The notes under the pieces were generated by a model that saw only the letters and a list, made by a program, of their open reading frames with translations, did not search any database and was not told the DNA's origin. A stretch of 64,000 nucleotides of DNA, from NCBI GenBank assembly GCA_937958995.1, contig CALGAP010000011.1, positions 186,001 through 250,000 on the forward strand. Direction: 5' to 3'. Both the position numbers and the translations under genes were made by a program. Shown piece by piece: positions 17,609-26,003 of this stretch. This DNA is from an uncultured Chitinophagaceae bacterium (GTDB taxonomy: Bacteria > Bacteroidota > Bacteroidia > Chitinophagales > Chitinophagaceae). Positions within the stretch are counted from its first letter, which is position 1. Every line of letters starts with the position of its first letter.

Positions 17609-19120
17609 TTATGGGAGCATGTTTAATTGGTAAAATGATTCTTTTAAACTTGCGTACAACCGGGAATACACGGCATATAATTCCGCATATCGCTGATGTA
17701 TCGCCATATCAGGCTCAAAGGTTTCCTTTACCTCGATAAATGAAGAATTTTTTCTTACACCTATATCAACACCAAGCGCCTGCAATCCCAGCAGCGCAGC
17801 GCCTGTTGTAGATGCATCGGCAGTGCTGGTAACCGTTATAGGTTTGCCAAAAAGATTGCTGAGCATTTGCAGCCATACTCGCGAGTGCATAAATCCGCCG
17901 CTGGCATAAATACGATCAGCATTGCCCACCATTTCTTGTACTGATCTGGCAATCTGGTATAAATTGAAATTGATGCCTTCAACAATGGCGCGCATAAAAT
18001 GCGGCTGCTTATGTGCCGACTGCACACCAAAAAACACTCCGCGTGCCCGCGCGTCCCACACGGGTGCGCGCTCGCCTTGAACATAAGGAAGAAAAATCAG
18101 TTTACCTGATCCCGCCGGTACAGTGCTCGCCTCCCGCACAAACCAATCGATATCAGCGCCGCTGCGTATTGGTTTTTGCAAAAAATTTTCTCCATACCAT
18201 TTCACCAGATTCAATCCGTTATTCGTCGGGCCACCGGCCACGAAAATTTTATCGGTGAGAATATAATTGAAAGTTCGCTGGTGCTTATCCATGCGCGGCT
18301 CGCTGCTGATCATGCGCACCGCACCACTGGTGCCAATCGTTATCGACAAATCGCCGGGGTGAATGGCATTGCTGCCCATATTGGCCAGGCAACCGTCGCT
18401 GGCGCCAACTACAAATGGTACCGAGGTGTCGATATTTAGCCATGCTGAAATTTCTTTGTGCAATCCGCGCTCGATATGGGTGGTAGGTACGGGCTGCGAT
18501 AACTGTTCTGCGGCAATACCTGCTACGTCTAATGATTCCTTATACCATCGGCGCGTATGAATGTCGAACAAACCCGTGCCTGAAGCAATTGAATGATCAA
18601 CTATATATTTTCCAAAAAGCCGGAAGAAAAAATATTCCTTTATGGAAATGAATCTTGCGGCGCGCGAAAAGATATCCGGTTCATTTTTTCTTAACCAAAG
18701 CAATTTGCATAGCGGCGTCATGGGATGCACGGGCGTGCCGGTATGTTCATATATGCTTCTGCCCTGCCCTGAATTTTTTAAAGCGCTCGCATCGTCTGCG
18801 CTGCGCAAATCGGCCCAGGTAATGATGTTGGTGAGCGGCTTGCCTTGCTGATCCACCGCCATCATGCCATGCATGAAACTGCTGAAGCAAATACCCAGCA
18901 ATTTGCCTGATACCTTTGATACCTCCCCCACATCCTGCAGACATTTCAGTGCAGCCTCCAATAATACTTCAGGATCTAATTCGTGATGGTTGGCCGGCAT
19001 CGGTAGGGGATCGTATGAAACATAGGCATTTGCCAGCACCTTACCTTCTGTGCTGAACGCAATTGCCTTTGTTCCCGATGTGCCGATATCTACTCCAATG
19101 ATGTGCTCCATTACACGCAT
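17609..19120 (-). CDS. FGGY-family carbohydrate kinase, gluconokinase-like
   Basis: About 503 residues with both actin-like FGGY domains. Motifs: phosphate-1 loop IIGVDIGTSGTKAIAF, the catalytic-Asp region ITWADLRS, FSSFMHGMMA, ASDGCLANMGS, the ATP site SITIGTSGAVR, and the C-terminal IYASGGFMHSRVWLQMLSNLF. The segment GTPVHPMTPLCKLLWLRKNEP is typical of gluconate kinases rather than xylulo- or glycerol kinases; I infer gluconate phosphorylation. ATG at 19120 shares its A with the TGA of the GH13 gene (TGATG), implying translational coupling; ATG at 19111 (MEHIIGVDIG) is an alternative start that fits the family N-terminus better. Confidence 0.85.
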   Translation of the reverse strand: MRVMEHIIGVDIGTSGTKAIAFSTEGKVLANAYVSYDPLPMPANHHELDPEVLLEAALKCLQDVGEVSKVSGKLLGICFSSFMHGMMAVDQQGKPLTNIITWADLRSADDASALKNSGQGRSIYEHTGTPVHPMTPLCKLLWLRKNEPDIFSRAARFISIKEYFFFRLFGKYIVDHSIASGTGLFDIHTRRWYKESLDVAGIAAEQLSQPVPTTHIERGLHKEISAWLNIDTSVPFVVGASDGCLANMGSNAIHPGDLSITIGTSGAVRMISSEPRMDKHQRTFNYILTDKIFVAGGPTNNGLNLVKWYGENFLQKPIRSGADIDWFVREASTVPAGSGKLIFLPYVQGERAPVWDARARGVFFGVQSAHKQPHFMRAIVEGINFNLYQIARSVQEMVGNADRIYASGGFMHSRVWLQMLSNLFGKPITVTSTADASTTGAALLGLQALGVDIGVRKNSSFIEVKETFEPDMAIHQRYAELYAVYSRLYASLKESFYQLNMLP

Positions 19121-20505
19121 CAATAGTCATAAACAATATAGCCCCAGGGCTGAATATTGAAAGAATGATTAAGAGAAAGTTTTTCCTTCACACCCATAAA
19201 CACGTTGAGCGGTTCGCCTGTCACCAGCTCGTCTTTGATGGTGATTTTTTGTTCCTTGCCGGAAAGATTCAGTATTACAAATATTTTATCACCGGCTTTC
19301 TCACGCAGGTAGGCGTATAAGGCCTTATCGTCTCCCACGCTGATTTTCTTCCACGAAGCATCGATGGCGAGCGCGGGATTATTTTTCCGGAGATTCAACA
19401 GCGTCTTGTACAATTTCGCGCGCTTGAATTCCTTAAACTCCATCGAGTCTTTTTCGAAGAAAGCAATGCGGCGCAGCACCGGCTCTTCCTGCCCGCTGTA
19501 GATGAGTGGGATGGCATTCTTCATGGTATGGGTAAATACGGCAAAAGGATCATGCTTTGCGCCGGGAAATGTGCCGTAGTCAGACAGGTTCCAACTGTTT
19601 TCGTCGTGATTGCTGGTGAAATATAAAAGCGCTGTGCTGTCTTTAAACGTAGAGTCATAATGATTGATCACCGAGTCGAGCGCCAGCGCGTTGGTGGCGC
19701 CTGCAGCCACGCGTTTCATAGACTGGAACATAGGCCAGAAATAAGTTGCATCAAAACCGGCATCATACAGCTCTGGCCTGTCGCCCTCGGCCAGCATAAA
19801 GAGGGTTTTCATGCCGCGCAACTGCGCAATGCAATCTTTCCAGAAATCGGTGGGCACTTCATTGGCTACATCGCAGCGGAAACCATCGATATCGGTTTCG
19901 CGAATCCAGAACTTCATACTCTCGATCATGCTGTCGCGCATCGCCTTGTTATCGTAATTCAGTTCGCGGGTATCGCTCCAGTCAAAGGCAAAATGCGGCG
20001 TGCCGGCGCTGTCGAGCATGTAAAAATCCTTGTGCTTCGTAAGCCATGGATGATCGGCGCCGGTATGGTTGGCCACCCAGTCAACAATGACTTTGAAACC
20101 CATTTCGTGCGCCTGTTTTACCAGCGTTTTGAAATCGTCTATCGTGCCAAATTCAGGGTTGATAGCGCGGTAGTCGGCCACAGCATAATAGCTGCCCAGG
20201 GCGCGGCCCGCTTCTCCCTTACGGTCTTTTTCGCTGATGGGCGTCACGGGCATGAACCAAAGTATTTCCACACCCATATCTTTCAACCGCGGCAATGAGG
20301 CGGCAAAGGCTTTGAAAGTGCCTTCTGGCGTATATTGCCGCACGTTCACTTCGTAGATATTCGACTGGCTGATCCACTGGGGGCGCTCAAATCTGGCAGG
20401 CGCTTCGCTGGCTTTCTTTTCTTCTTCCTTATGATTGAGCTGGCAGGATGTGCTGGCAATGGCCAAAACAAGAAAAGCCAGTGCAACCGGCAGGTGATGC
20501 TTCAT
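19120..20505 (-). CDS. GH13 alpha-amylase family lipoprotein
   Basis: A 461-residue secreted enzyme. The signal peptide and lipobox (MKHHLPVALAFLVLAIASTSC) give a lipid anchor at Cys21. The catalytic barrel shows the four GH13 regions: VDWVANH (I), DGFRCDVANE (II, nucleophile Asp), FMLAEGDRPE (III, acid/base Glu) and FTSNHDEN (IV). A beta-sandwich domain C closes it (about 375-461). It should cleave alpha-glucans or related oligosaccharides at the cell surface or periplasm. The gene is first in a two-gene unit with the FGGY kinase, overlapping as TGATG. Exact specificity is unclear. Confidence 0.92.
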   Translation of the reverse strand: MKHHLPVALAFLVLAIASTSCQLNHKEEEKKASEAPARFERPQWISQSNIYEVNVRQYTPEGTFKAFAASLPRLKDMGVEILWFMPVTPISEKDRKGEAGRALGSYYAVADYRAINPEFGTIDDFKTLVKQAHEMGFKVIVDWVANHTGADHPWLTKHKDFYMLDSAGTPHFAFDWSDTRELNYDNKAMRDSMIESMKFWIRETDIDGFRCDVANEVPTDFWKDCIAQLRGMKTLFMLAEGDRPELYDAGFDATYFWPMFQSMKRVAAGATNALALDSVINHYDSTFKDSTALLYFTSNHDENSWNLSDYGTFPGAKHDPFAVFTHTMKNAIPLIYSGQEEPVLRRIAFFEKDSMEFKEFKRAKLYKTLLNLRKNNPALAIDASWKKISVGDDKALYAYLREKAGDKIFVILNLSGKEQKITIKDELVTGEPLNVFMGVKEKLSLNHSFNIQPWGYIVYDY

Positions 20506-20543
20506 GCTTGGCAGGTATTTTCCTGAAAGATAGCGGATAAATG

Positions 20544-21680
20544 CTAAATCAGTTCTTTCAGCTTCTTTACTACAATATCTACTTCTTCGCGGGTATTGTC
20601 TTTACTGAAAGAGAAACGCACGGTCACGCGGTTGGGATCATTATTGATAGCACGGATCACGTGCGAGCCCTGGTCGGCGCCGCTGGTGCAGGCGCTGCCG
20701 CCGCTGGCGCAGATATTATTGATATCGAGGTTGAACAGCAGCATTTCAGATTTCTCTGTCTTGGGAAACGACACGCTCAGCACGGTGTACAGGCTATTGC
20801 CCAGCGTATCGCCGTTGAAGCCAACGCCCTGGATGTTTTTCTTCAACTGCTCGTACATGTACAGTTTCAGGTCTTTGATATATGCGCTGTTCTTTTCATA
20901 TTCTTCGGTGGCCAGTTCAAGCGCCTTTGCAAAACCTACAATGCCGTACAGGTTCTCGGTACCCGCACGCATATTGCGTTCCTGTGAACCACCGTGTATA
21001 TACGGTTTGATCTTTACGTTCTCGTTAATATAGAGCATGCCCACTCCTTTCGGTCCGTGAAACTTATGCGAGCCACCGGTTATAAAATGCACCGGCGTGT
21101 TGCGCAGGTCGAAAGGATAGTGACCAACGGTCTGCACCGTATCGGCATGAAATATGGCGCCGTATTTTTTACAAAGGTTGCCCACCACATGCAGATCGAT
21201 CAGGTTGCCGATTTCATTATTGGCATGCAGCAGGGTTACCAGGGTTTTCTCGGTACTTTCTTGCAGTAAGCGCTCCAAATCTTCCAGGTCGATATGACCG
21301 TTGGGCAACACCTTCACATGACTCAGCGCCACATAACCACGATGATGCAGATTTTCGGTACAGTGTAGCGTGGCATGATGCTCGATGGGCGAAGTAATGA
21401 TATGCCTGCAGCCCAGGTCGTGCACCGCGGCGTTGATAGCGGTGTTGCTGCTTTCTGTTCCTCCCGATGTAAAAAATATTTCTGCAGGATGCGCATTCAG
21501 GATTTTCGCTACCGATTTGCGGGCATTCTCGATTGCCAGGCGGCTCTCTCTTCCATAAGAGTAAATAGAGGATGGGTTGCCAAACTTCTCGGTGAGGTAA
21601 GGCATCATGGCTTCCAGCACCCTCGGATCAAGCGGTGTGGTAGCTGCATTGTCAAAATATATTCGCCTGGCTGTACTCAT
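20544..21680 (-). CDS. Cysteine desulfurase (IscS/NifS family)
   Basis: A 378-residue class-V PLP aminotransferase-fold enzyme that removes sulfur from cysteine for Fe-S clusters and thio-modification. Visible motifs: YFDNAATTPLDP at the N-terminus, LLHANNEIGN, the PLP lysine in GGSHKFHGPKGVGMLY (about residues 197-212), RAGTEN, and the active-site cysteine in ASGGSACTSGADQGSHV (about 318-334). The short active-site loop points to the group I, IscS/NifS-like branch. No isc or suf partners lie nearby; the preceding gene on this strand is glmM, 191 bases upstream. Confidence 0.93.
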   Translation of the reverse strand: MSTARRIYFDNAATTPLDPRVLEAMMPYLTEKFGNPSSIYSYGRESRLAIENARKSVAKILNAHPAEIFFTSGGTESSNTAINAAVHDLGCRHIITSPIEHHATLHCTENLHHRGYVALSHVKVLPNGHIDLEDLERLLQESTEKTLVTLLHANNEIGNLIDLHVVGNLCKKYGAIFHADTVQTVGHYPFDLRNTPVHFITGGSHKFHGPKGVGMLYINENVKIKPYIHGGSQERNMRAGTENLYGIVGFAKALELATEEYEKNSAYIKDLKLYMYEQLKKNIQGVGFNGDTLGNSLYTVLSVSFPKTEKSEMLLFNLDINNICASGGSACTSGADQGSHVIRAINNDPNRVTVRFSFSKDNTREEVDIVVKKLKELI

Positions 21681-21871
21681 AATACCATATTAAAACTCAG
21701 GTAGGAGCGCCGCAAATTTGGGAAAAATTTGATTACCAAAAGTTGCCGGCATTGATACAATTAACAATATGCGGGTAAAATGGTTAAAATGGAGGATGGT
21801 ATTCAAAGAAAATGAGTAAATGGCGAAAAATATTCAATAAACCTGGTGAGAGATTTGACGAGGTCGTGGCC

Positions 21872-23251
21872 TCACATAAACTCCTTTATATCATGTATCA
21901 GCCTCAGCGCAATATTATTCGCCGTAGTCTCAAAATTGCTCTCGGCATAAATACGGATGATCGGCTCGGTATTGGATGTGCGCAGGTGTACCCAGTCGCC
22001 ATCAAATTCAATCTTTAATCCATCTTCGGTGTTGATCGGCTGGTTCTTGTATTTCTTTTTAATCTTTTCAAAAATGGCTTTTACGTCAACGGAGTTGTTG
22101 AGCTCGATTTTATTCTTGGAGATGAAATAGTCGGGATATTTTGCGCGGAAAGAACGGATGCCGTTTTTGTGATTGGCCAGTGAACTCAGGAATAGCCCAA
22201 TGCCGATCAGCGCGTCGCGGCCGTAGTGCAGATCGGGAACGATAATGCCGCCATTGCCCTCGCCGCCAATCACTGCGTTGATCTCTTTCATGCGCTTCAC
22301 CACGTTTACTTCGCCAACGGCTGAAGGAGCATATTGTCCGCCATGCTGTAAAGTGATTTCCTTCAGCGCGCGGGTGCTGCTCATGTTGCTTACGGTGTTG
22401 CCGGGTCGCTTGCTCAGTACATAGTCGGCCACGGCTACCAGCGTGTATTCCTCGCCAAACATGCAGCCGTCTTCACATACAAAACAAAGCCGGTCAACGT
22501 CGGGGTCGACCGCTATGCCGAAATCGGCCTTGTGTTCACGTACGGCATTGCTCAGGGCGCCGAGATTTTCGGGCAAAGGCTCAGGATTGTGAGCGAATTT
22601 TCCATTCACTTCTTCATTCAACACAATTACTTCCTTTACGCCGAGCGCATATAACAATGGCGGCACGCTGAGCGCGCCGGTACTGTTAATCACGTCTACC
22701 ACCACTTTATACCCCTTCGCTTTTATGCCTTCCACATTTACCAGGGGGTAACTGACGATGGCGTCGATATGTTTTTGAATATATGAATCGTTGCTGGAGT
22801 AAGTGCCGAGTTTGTCAACGGGCGCAAACTGGAGTTGATCGCTGGCGGCTATCTCGAGCACGCGCGCGCCCTGTTCGGCAGTTAAGAATTCACCGCTGGC
22901 GGTGAGCAGCTTCAGCGCATTCCATTCCTTGGGATTATGACTGGCAGTGATGATGATGCCGCCCGCCGCTTTTTCCCAAACTACAGCCATCTCTACGGTA
23001 GGAGTGGTTGAAAGACCAATATCCACCACGTCCAAACCCATGCCGATGAGCGTGCTTGAAACCAGTTGCTGAATCATTGGACCGCTGATGCGGCCATCGC
23101 GGCCAATTACGATCCTGCGGCCGGTATTTTGCTCCAACACCCAACTGCCGTAAGCGGCCGTAAATTTCACTACGTCCTGGGGAGTAAGGTTTTCACCTGT
23201 ATTTCCGCCGATCGTTCCCCTGATGCCCGATATACTTTTAATCAATGCCAC
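21872..23251 (-). CDS. glmM: Phosphoglucosamine mutase
   Basis: A 459-residue alpha-D-phosphohexomutase that converts glucosamine-6-phosphate to glucosamine-1-phosphate for peptidoglycan and LPS precursors. The phosphoserine loop is TASHNPKEWNALK (about 100), the Mg-binding loop VDPDVDRLCF (about 240), the sugar-binding loop GEGNGGIIVPDLHYGRD (about 325) and the phosphate-binding C-terminal loop RTSNTEPIIRIYAE (about 425). The N-terminus ISGIRGTIGG is typical of the Bacteroidota GlmM/ManB-like branch. A phosphomanno- or phosphoglucomutase role cannot be fully excluded from sequence alone. Confidence 0.87.
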   Translation of the reverse strand: MALIKSISGIRGTIGGNTGENLTPQDVVKFTAAYGSWVLEQNTGRRIVIGRDGRISGPMIQQLVSSTLIGMGLDVVDIGLSTTPTVEMAVVWEKAAGGIIITASHNPKEWNALKLLTASGEFLTAEQGARVLEIAASDQLQFAPVDKLGTYSSNDSYIQKHIDAIVSYPLVNVEGIKAKGYKVVVDVINSTGALSVPPLLYALGVKEVIVLNEEVNGKFAHNPEPLPENLGALSNAVREHKADFGIAVDPDVDRLCFVCEDGCMFGEEYTLVAVADYVLSKRPGNTVSNMSSTRALKEITLQHGGQYAPSAVGEVNVVKRMKEINAVIGGEGNGGIIVPDLHYGRDALIGIGLFLSSLANHKNGIRSFRAKYPDYFISKNKIELNNSVDVKAIFEKIKKKYKNQPINTEDGLKIEFDGDWVHLRTSNTEPIIRIYAESNFETTANNIALRLIHDIKEFM

Positions 23252-23384
23252 AATGCCGCGATTTTATAACTCCTGCAAAAATAAGCGTTTGACCACATGC
23301 GGAAATTACCAGTTTCGGGTATTTTATTGCAAAGAGCCTTACTCTCTTTAATTCTCTTAGCTTTACTTTTGTCAAAACACGCAC

Positions 23385-23921
23385 ATGGTTGCCGAAGATC
23401 AATTCATCATTAAAGCCATCGAATACCTGAACCCCCCGCCGGGGGCCAGGATATTGGAAGTATGTTGTGGTAAAGGTGAAAATGCCCGCGAGCTGGCATC
23501 ACTGGGTTATGATGTAACGGGTATTGACGCTTCCGCAGAAGATATTGACACAGCGCTGCCATACGAAACGGAAAACCTGCATTTTTTTACTCACGATATC
23601 CGCCTCCCTTTTTTCGTGAATTATTTCGATTATGCGCTCAACCTATTCTCGCATTTCGGTTATTATAAAACGTCGCGGGAGCATAACAACGTCATCCGCA
23701 CCATTGCCAATGCGCTAAAACCGCAAGGGATTTTTCTGCTCGATTATGGCAATATTCATCATTCGGTGGATGATGTGAACGCGCCGATCACACCTGGAGA
23801 TTTTAATGAAATGTTTGCCTACCACGGCATGCAAGTGCAGGAAATTTTTGGCGACTACTCACTCGCCCCATACGACATGAAACATTCCCCGCGACTGATC
23901 ATGATCGCTAAGAAGAAATGA
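23385..23921 (+). CDS. Class I SAM-dependent methyltransferase
   Basis: A 178-residue Rossmann-fold methyltransferase. Motif I is ILEVCCGKGENARELASLGY (about 19-38), motif II VTGIDASAEDI, and DIRLPFFVNYFDYALNLFSHFGYY gives motifs III-IV. It lacks a substrate-specific extra domain and is short for the family, which suggests a small-molecule substrate; none can be named. Its TGA directly abuts the stop codon of the convergent lipoprotein gene with no spacer and no terminator. Confidence 0.85.
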   Translation: MVAEDQFIIKAIEYLNPPPGARILEVCCGKGENARELASLGYDVTGIDASAEDIDTALPYETENLHFFTHDIRLPFFVNYFDYALNLFSHFGYYKTSREHNNVIRTIANALKPQGIFLLDYGNIHHSVDDVNAPITPGDFNEMFAYHGMQVQEIFGDYSLAPYDMKHSPRLIMIAKKK

Positions 23922-26003
23922 TCATTTTTTCTCTTTTACAAAAATCAATTTAGGCACTTCGCTCACGTTTACTCTTACCGCTTTGTTGTTGACCGGCAGA
24001 TTTACCAGGTTGCCTTCGGTCGATTTGTCAACAAAATTCAGCTCGGCCGCGCTGCTGTTTTCCACCTCTCCCACTTCCAGGCTATATCCATCCACTTTCT
24101 TACCTACGCGGGTGGGACAATACACAAAATACGCAGCTGAATCGGGCGAAACCTGGTTGCGGTATTTGTAAACCCATACATCGCCTTCCTCACTTATGAT
24201 CTTCTCCGGGATATAATTTCCCACATGATTGTACATAGTGCTGATGAAATACCAGGCCGGGTATGGATCGTAATTATAGGCATCGAGTTGTTTTAACAAT
24301 CCGCAGGTAAGAAAAAGATGGGGGTCATCCGGCTCATTGGTATCTTTTATCCAGTAAATGATGTAGCGGTCGAAGCCCGAGAAGAAAATGGCGTTGATGG
24401 CGCGTATCATCATAATGCCATGACTCTGCAGGTTGTCGTAACCAGGCGCTAAAGGCACCGACACTCTGGAACCCTGTGCTTTGTCGTAACCATATTCTCC
24501 CAGGAAACATTCTACATCCGGTTGAATCAGGTAAGTAGCTTCGCGCACACGCGACAGTTTTTTACGAAGAGAATCCTCTTCAGGTGTAATGCCCGCAGTG
24601 GCCTTCTGAAAAATTCTTGCCGGAATATTCGATTTACCGTTCGTGCTGTACCAGTGATATTGAATGCCGCCCTTCCACAAAAACTGGCTGTCGGTACGAA
24701 GTGTGTTACACAAAAATTTCAACACGCGCAGGCGGTTTACATCCAGGGTGGTCATACCCGCCGTCATCAGTTCGGCGGTGGAATCAGCGTTTTTTATGCC
24801 ATGGCGCGGGCCGAGCTTACCTTCGTGACCATCATAGTCGGCCGAACTCAATGCAAAATATTCTACAGGATTGCAATAATTCATTCCGTCAAATGCATCC
24901 AGCTCGTTACCGTTCTCATAAATCTGAATCACGTTTCTTCCGCTGAAAATATGTTCATTACTGAATTGAAGCAGGCTTGTGTCTACAGGATTAGCGCCAT
25001 AGGCAGCAGCCATATTCCAAAGCATGTTGGCGTGTCGCGCATAGCTGAGCGGGTCTTCCATACTTTGACCTATCCTGGTAACCGGGCGGTTATCGTTGGG
25101 ATATCCCTGCTTCCACAAATAAGTGGGTACTTTGATATAGCAATACCATGCTTTGTTGCCCATTTGCTTCATCGAATCCACATACAACACGTAATCGTTG
25201 GTACCATTGCTGTACCAACCGTGCGGGTTGATATTATACTTCACATTGGGATAGTCATTTACCGTATCATTATCGATATGCGAAGTATAGGTGTACATGC
25301 GCGAGTAATAGAACGGCCGCATATAACGCGTGGGCGTTTCCTGGTAACAGTTTACACCCAGGAATTCTTTAAACATTTTCGGCGCCAGCCTCGGGCCGGT
25401 ATATTCTTTCGGCGGTGGTGGCGGCGGCGTTTCATAGGCGCAGCCATACATCACTGCTTCTGAAATTTCCGATTCATGACTGCTGAATTTAAACATCACA
25501 AATCGCGTGCTGTCGGTAATAGAAAATCTTTTCCAGCCCCACTGCATAGGGTCGCCACTGGTAACGTAAGCGGCCTGCAGTTTCCAGTCGCGCATATTGC
25601 CGGTATAGATGTACACGCTGTCGCTGTAACGGGCTTTATCGTACAGGTATATTTCACTAAGCTTATAAGGAACGCGCAGGTCGACCACTATGCGGCTGCC
25701 ATAGTCTCGGAAATAGGTAGGCGCTCCGTAGGTGGGATGCGGGGTGGTAATCGGTTTAAAATCACCGGGTGATTTAGGGTCTGCAAAACTATTTTCATCA
25801 AACAAGGCAAAAGCGCTTGGACCTGTCATGTCAGCATAGCCTGAAAGATCATAAACGTATTCGGGGTAAATGGCAGTGATCTTCTGCGGCGTGTTACATT
25901 TATAAGGCGCAGTCTGCACCGCCAGCCTGTCGGCATTGCCTGCGCAACCGGCCAGTAATATGGCAGAGAAAAATGCCAGAATGTTTTGCTTACTGTTGAA
26001 CAT
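23922..26003 (-). CDS. Large lipoprotein resembling a clan-A glycoside hydrolase; family not recognised
   Basis: A 693-residue protein with lipobox LLAGC (Cys about 19). Residues about 50-190 look like a discoidin/galactose-binding beta sandwich. A PPPPPP linker (about 195-200) leads to a TIM-barrel-like region. Two acidic sites stand out: IYENGNELDAFDG (about 365-377), resembling the Asn-Glu acid/base pair of clan-A hydrolases, and CFLGEYGYD (about 505-513), resembling the nucleophile strand. YHWYSTNGK lies between them, where a conserved His-x-Tyr is common. It overlaps the preceding sulfatase-like gene by 14 bases. I infer a surface glycosidase acting on an unknown polymer; it may be a distant GH39/GH30-like or an undescribed family. 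Confidence 0.6.
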   Translation of the reverse strand: MFNSKQNILAFFSAILLAGCAGNADRLAVQTAPYKCNTPQKITAIYPEYVYDLSGYADMTGPSAFALFDENSFADPKSPGDFKPITTPHPTYGAPTYFRDYGSRIVVDLRVPYKLSEIYLYDKARYSDSVYIYTGNMRDWKLQAAYVTSGDPMQWGWKRFSITDSTRFVMFKFSSHESEISEAVMYGCAYETPPPPPPKEYTGPRLAPKMFKEFLGVNCYQETPTRYMRPFYYSRMYTYTSHIDNDTVNDYPNVKYNINPHGWYSNGTNDYVLYVDSMKQMGNKAWYCYIKVPTYLWKQGYPNDNRPVTRIGQSMEDPLSYARHANMLWNMAAAYGANPVDTSLLQFSNEHIFSGRNVIQIYENGNELDAFDGMNYCNPVEYFALSSADYDGHEGKLGPRHGIKNADSTAELMTAGMTTLDVNRLRVLKFLCNTLRTDSQFLWKGGIQYHWYSTNGKSNIPARIFQKATAGITPEEDSLRKKLSRVREATYLIQPDVECFLGEYGYDKAQGSRVSVPLAPGYDNLQSHGIMMIRAINAIFFSGFDRYIIYWIKDTNEPDDPHLFLTCGLLKQLDAYNYDPYPAWYFISTMYNHVGNYIPEKIISEEGDVWVYKYRNQVSPDSAAYFVYCPTRVGKKVDGYSLEVGEVENSSAAELNFVDKSTEGNLVNLPVNNKAVRVNVSEVPKLIFVKEKK

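Noticed and set aside
21812..22018. Plus-strand frame beginning MSKWRKIFNKPGERF
   Set aside because: Start looks protein-like but most of it is antisense to the end of glmM.
24522..25463. 313-codon plus-strand open frame
   Set aside because: Antisense to the glycosidase-like lipoprotein gene, no start context or domain-like sequence.
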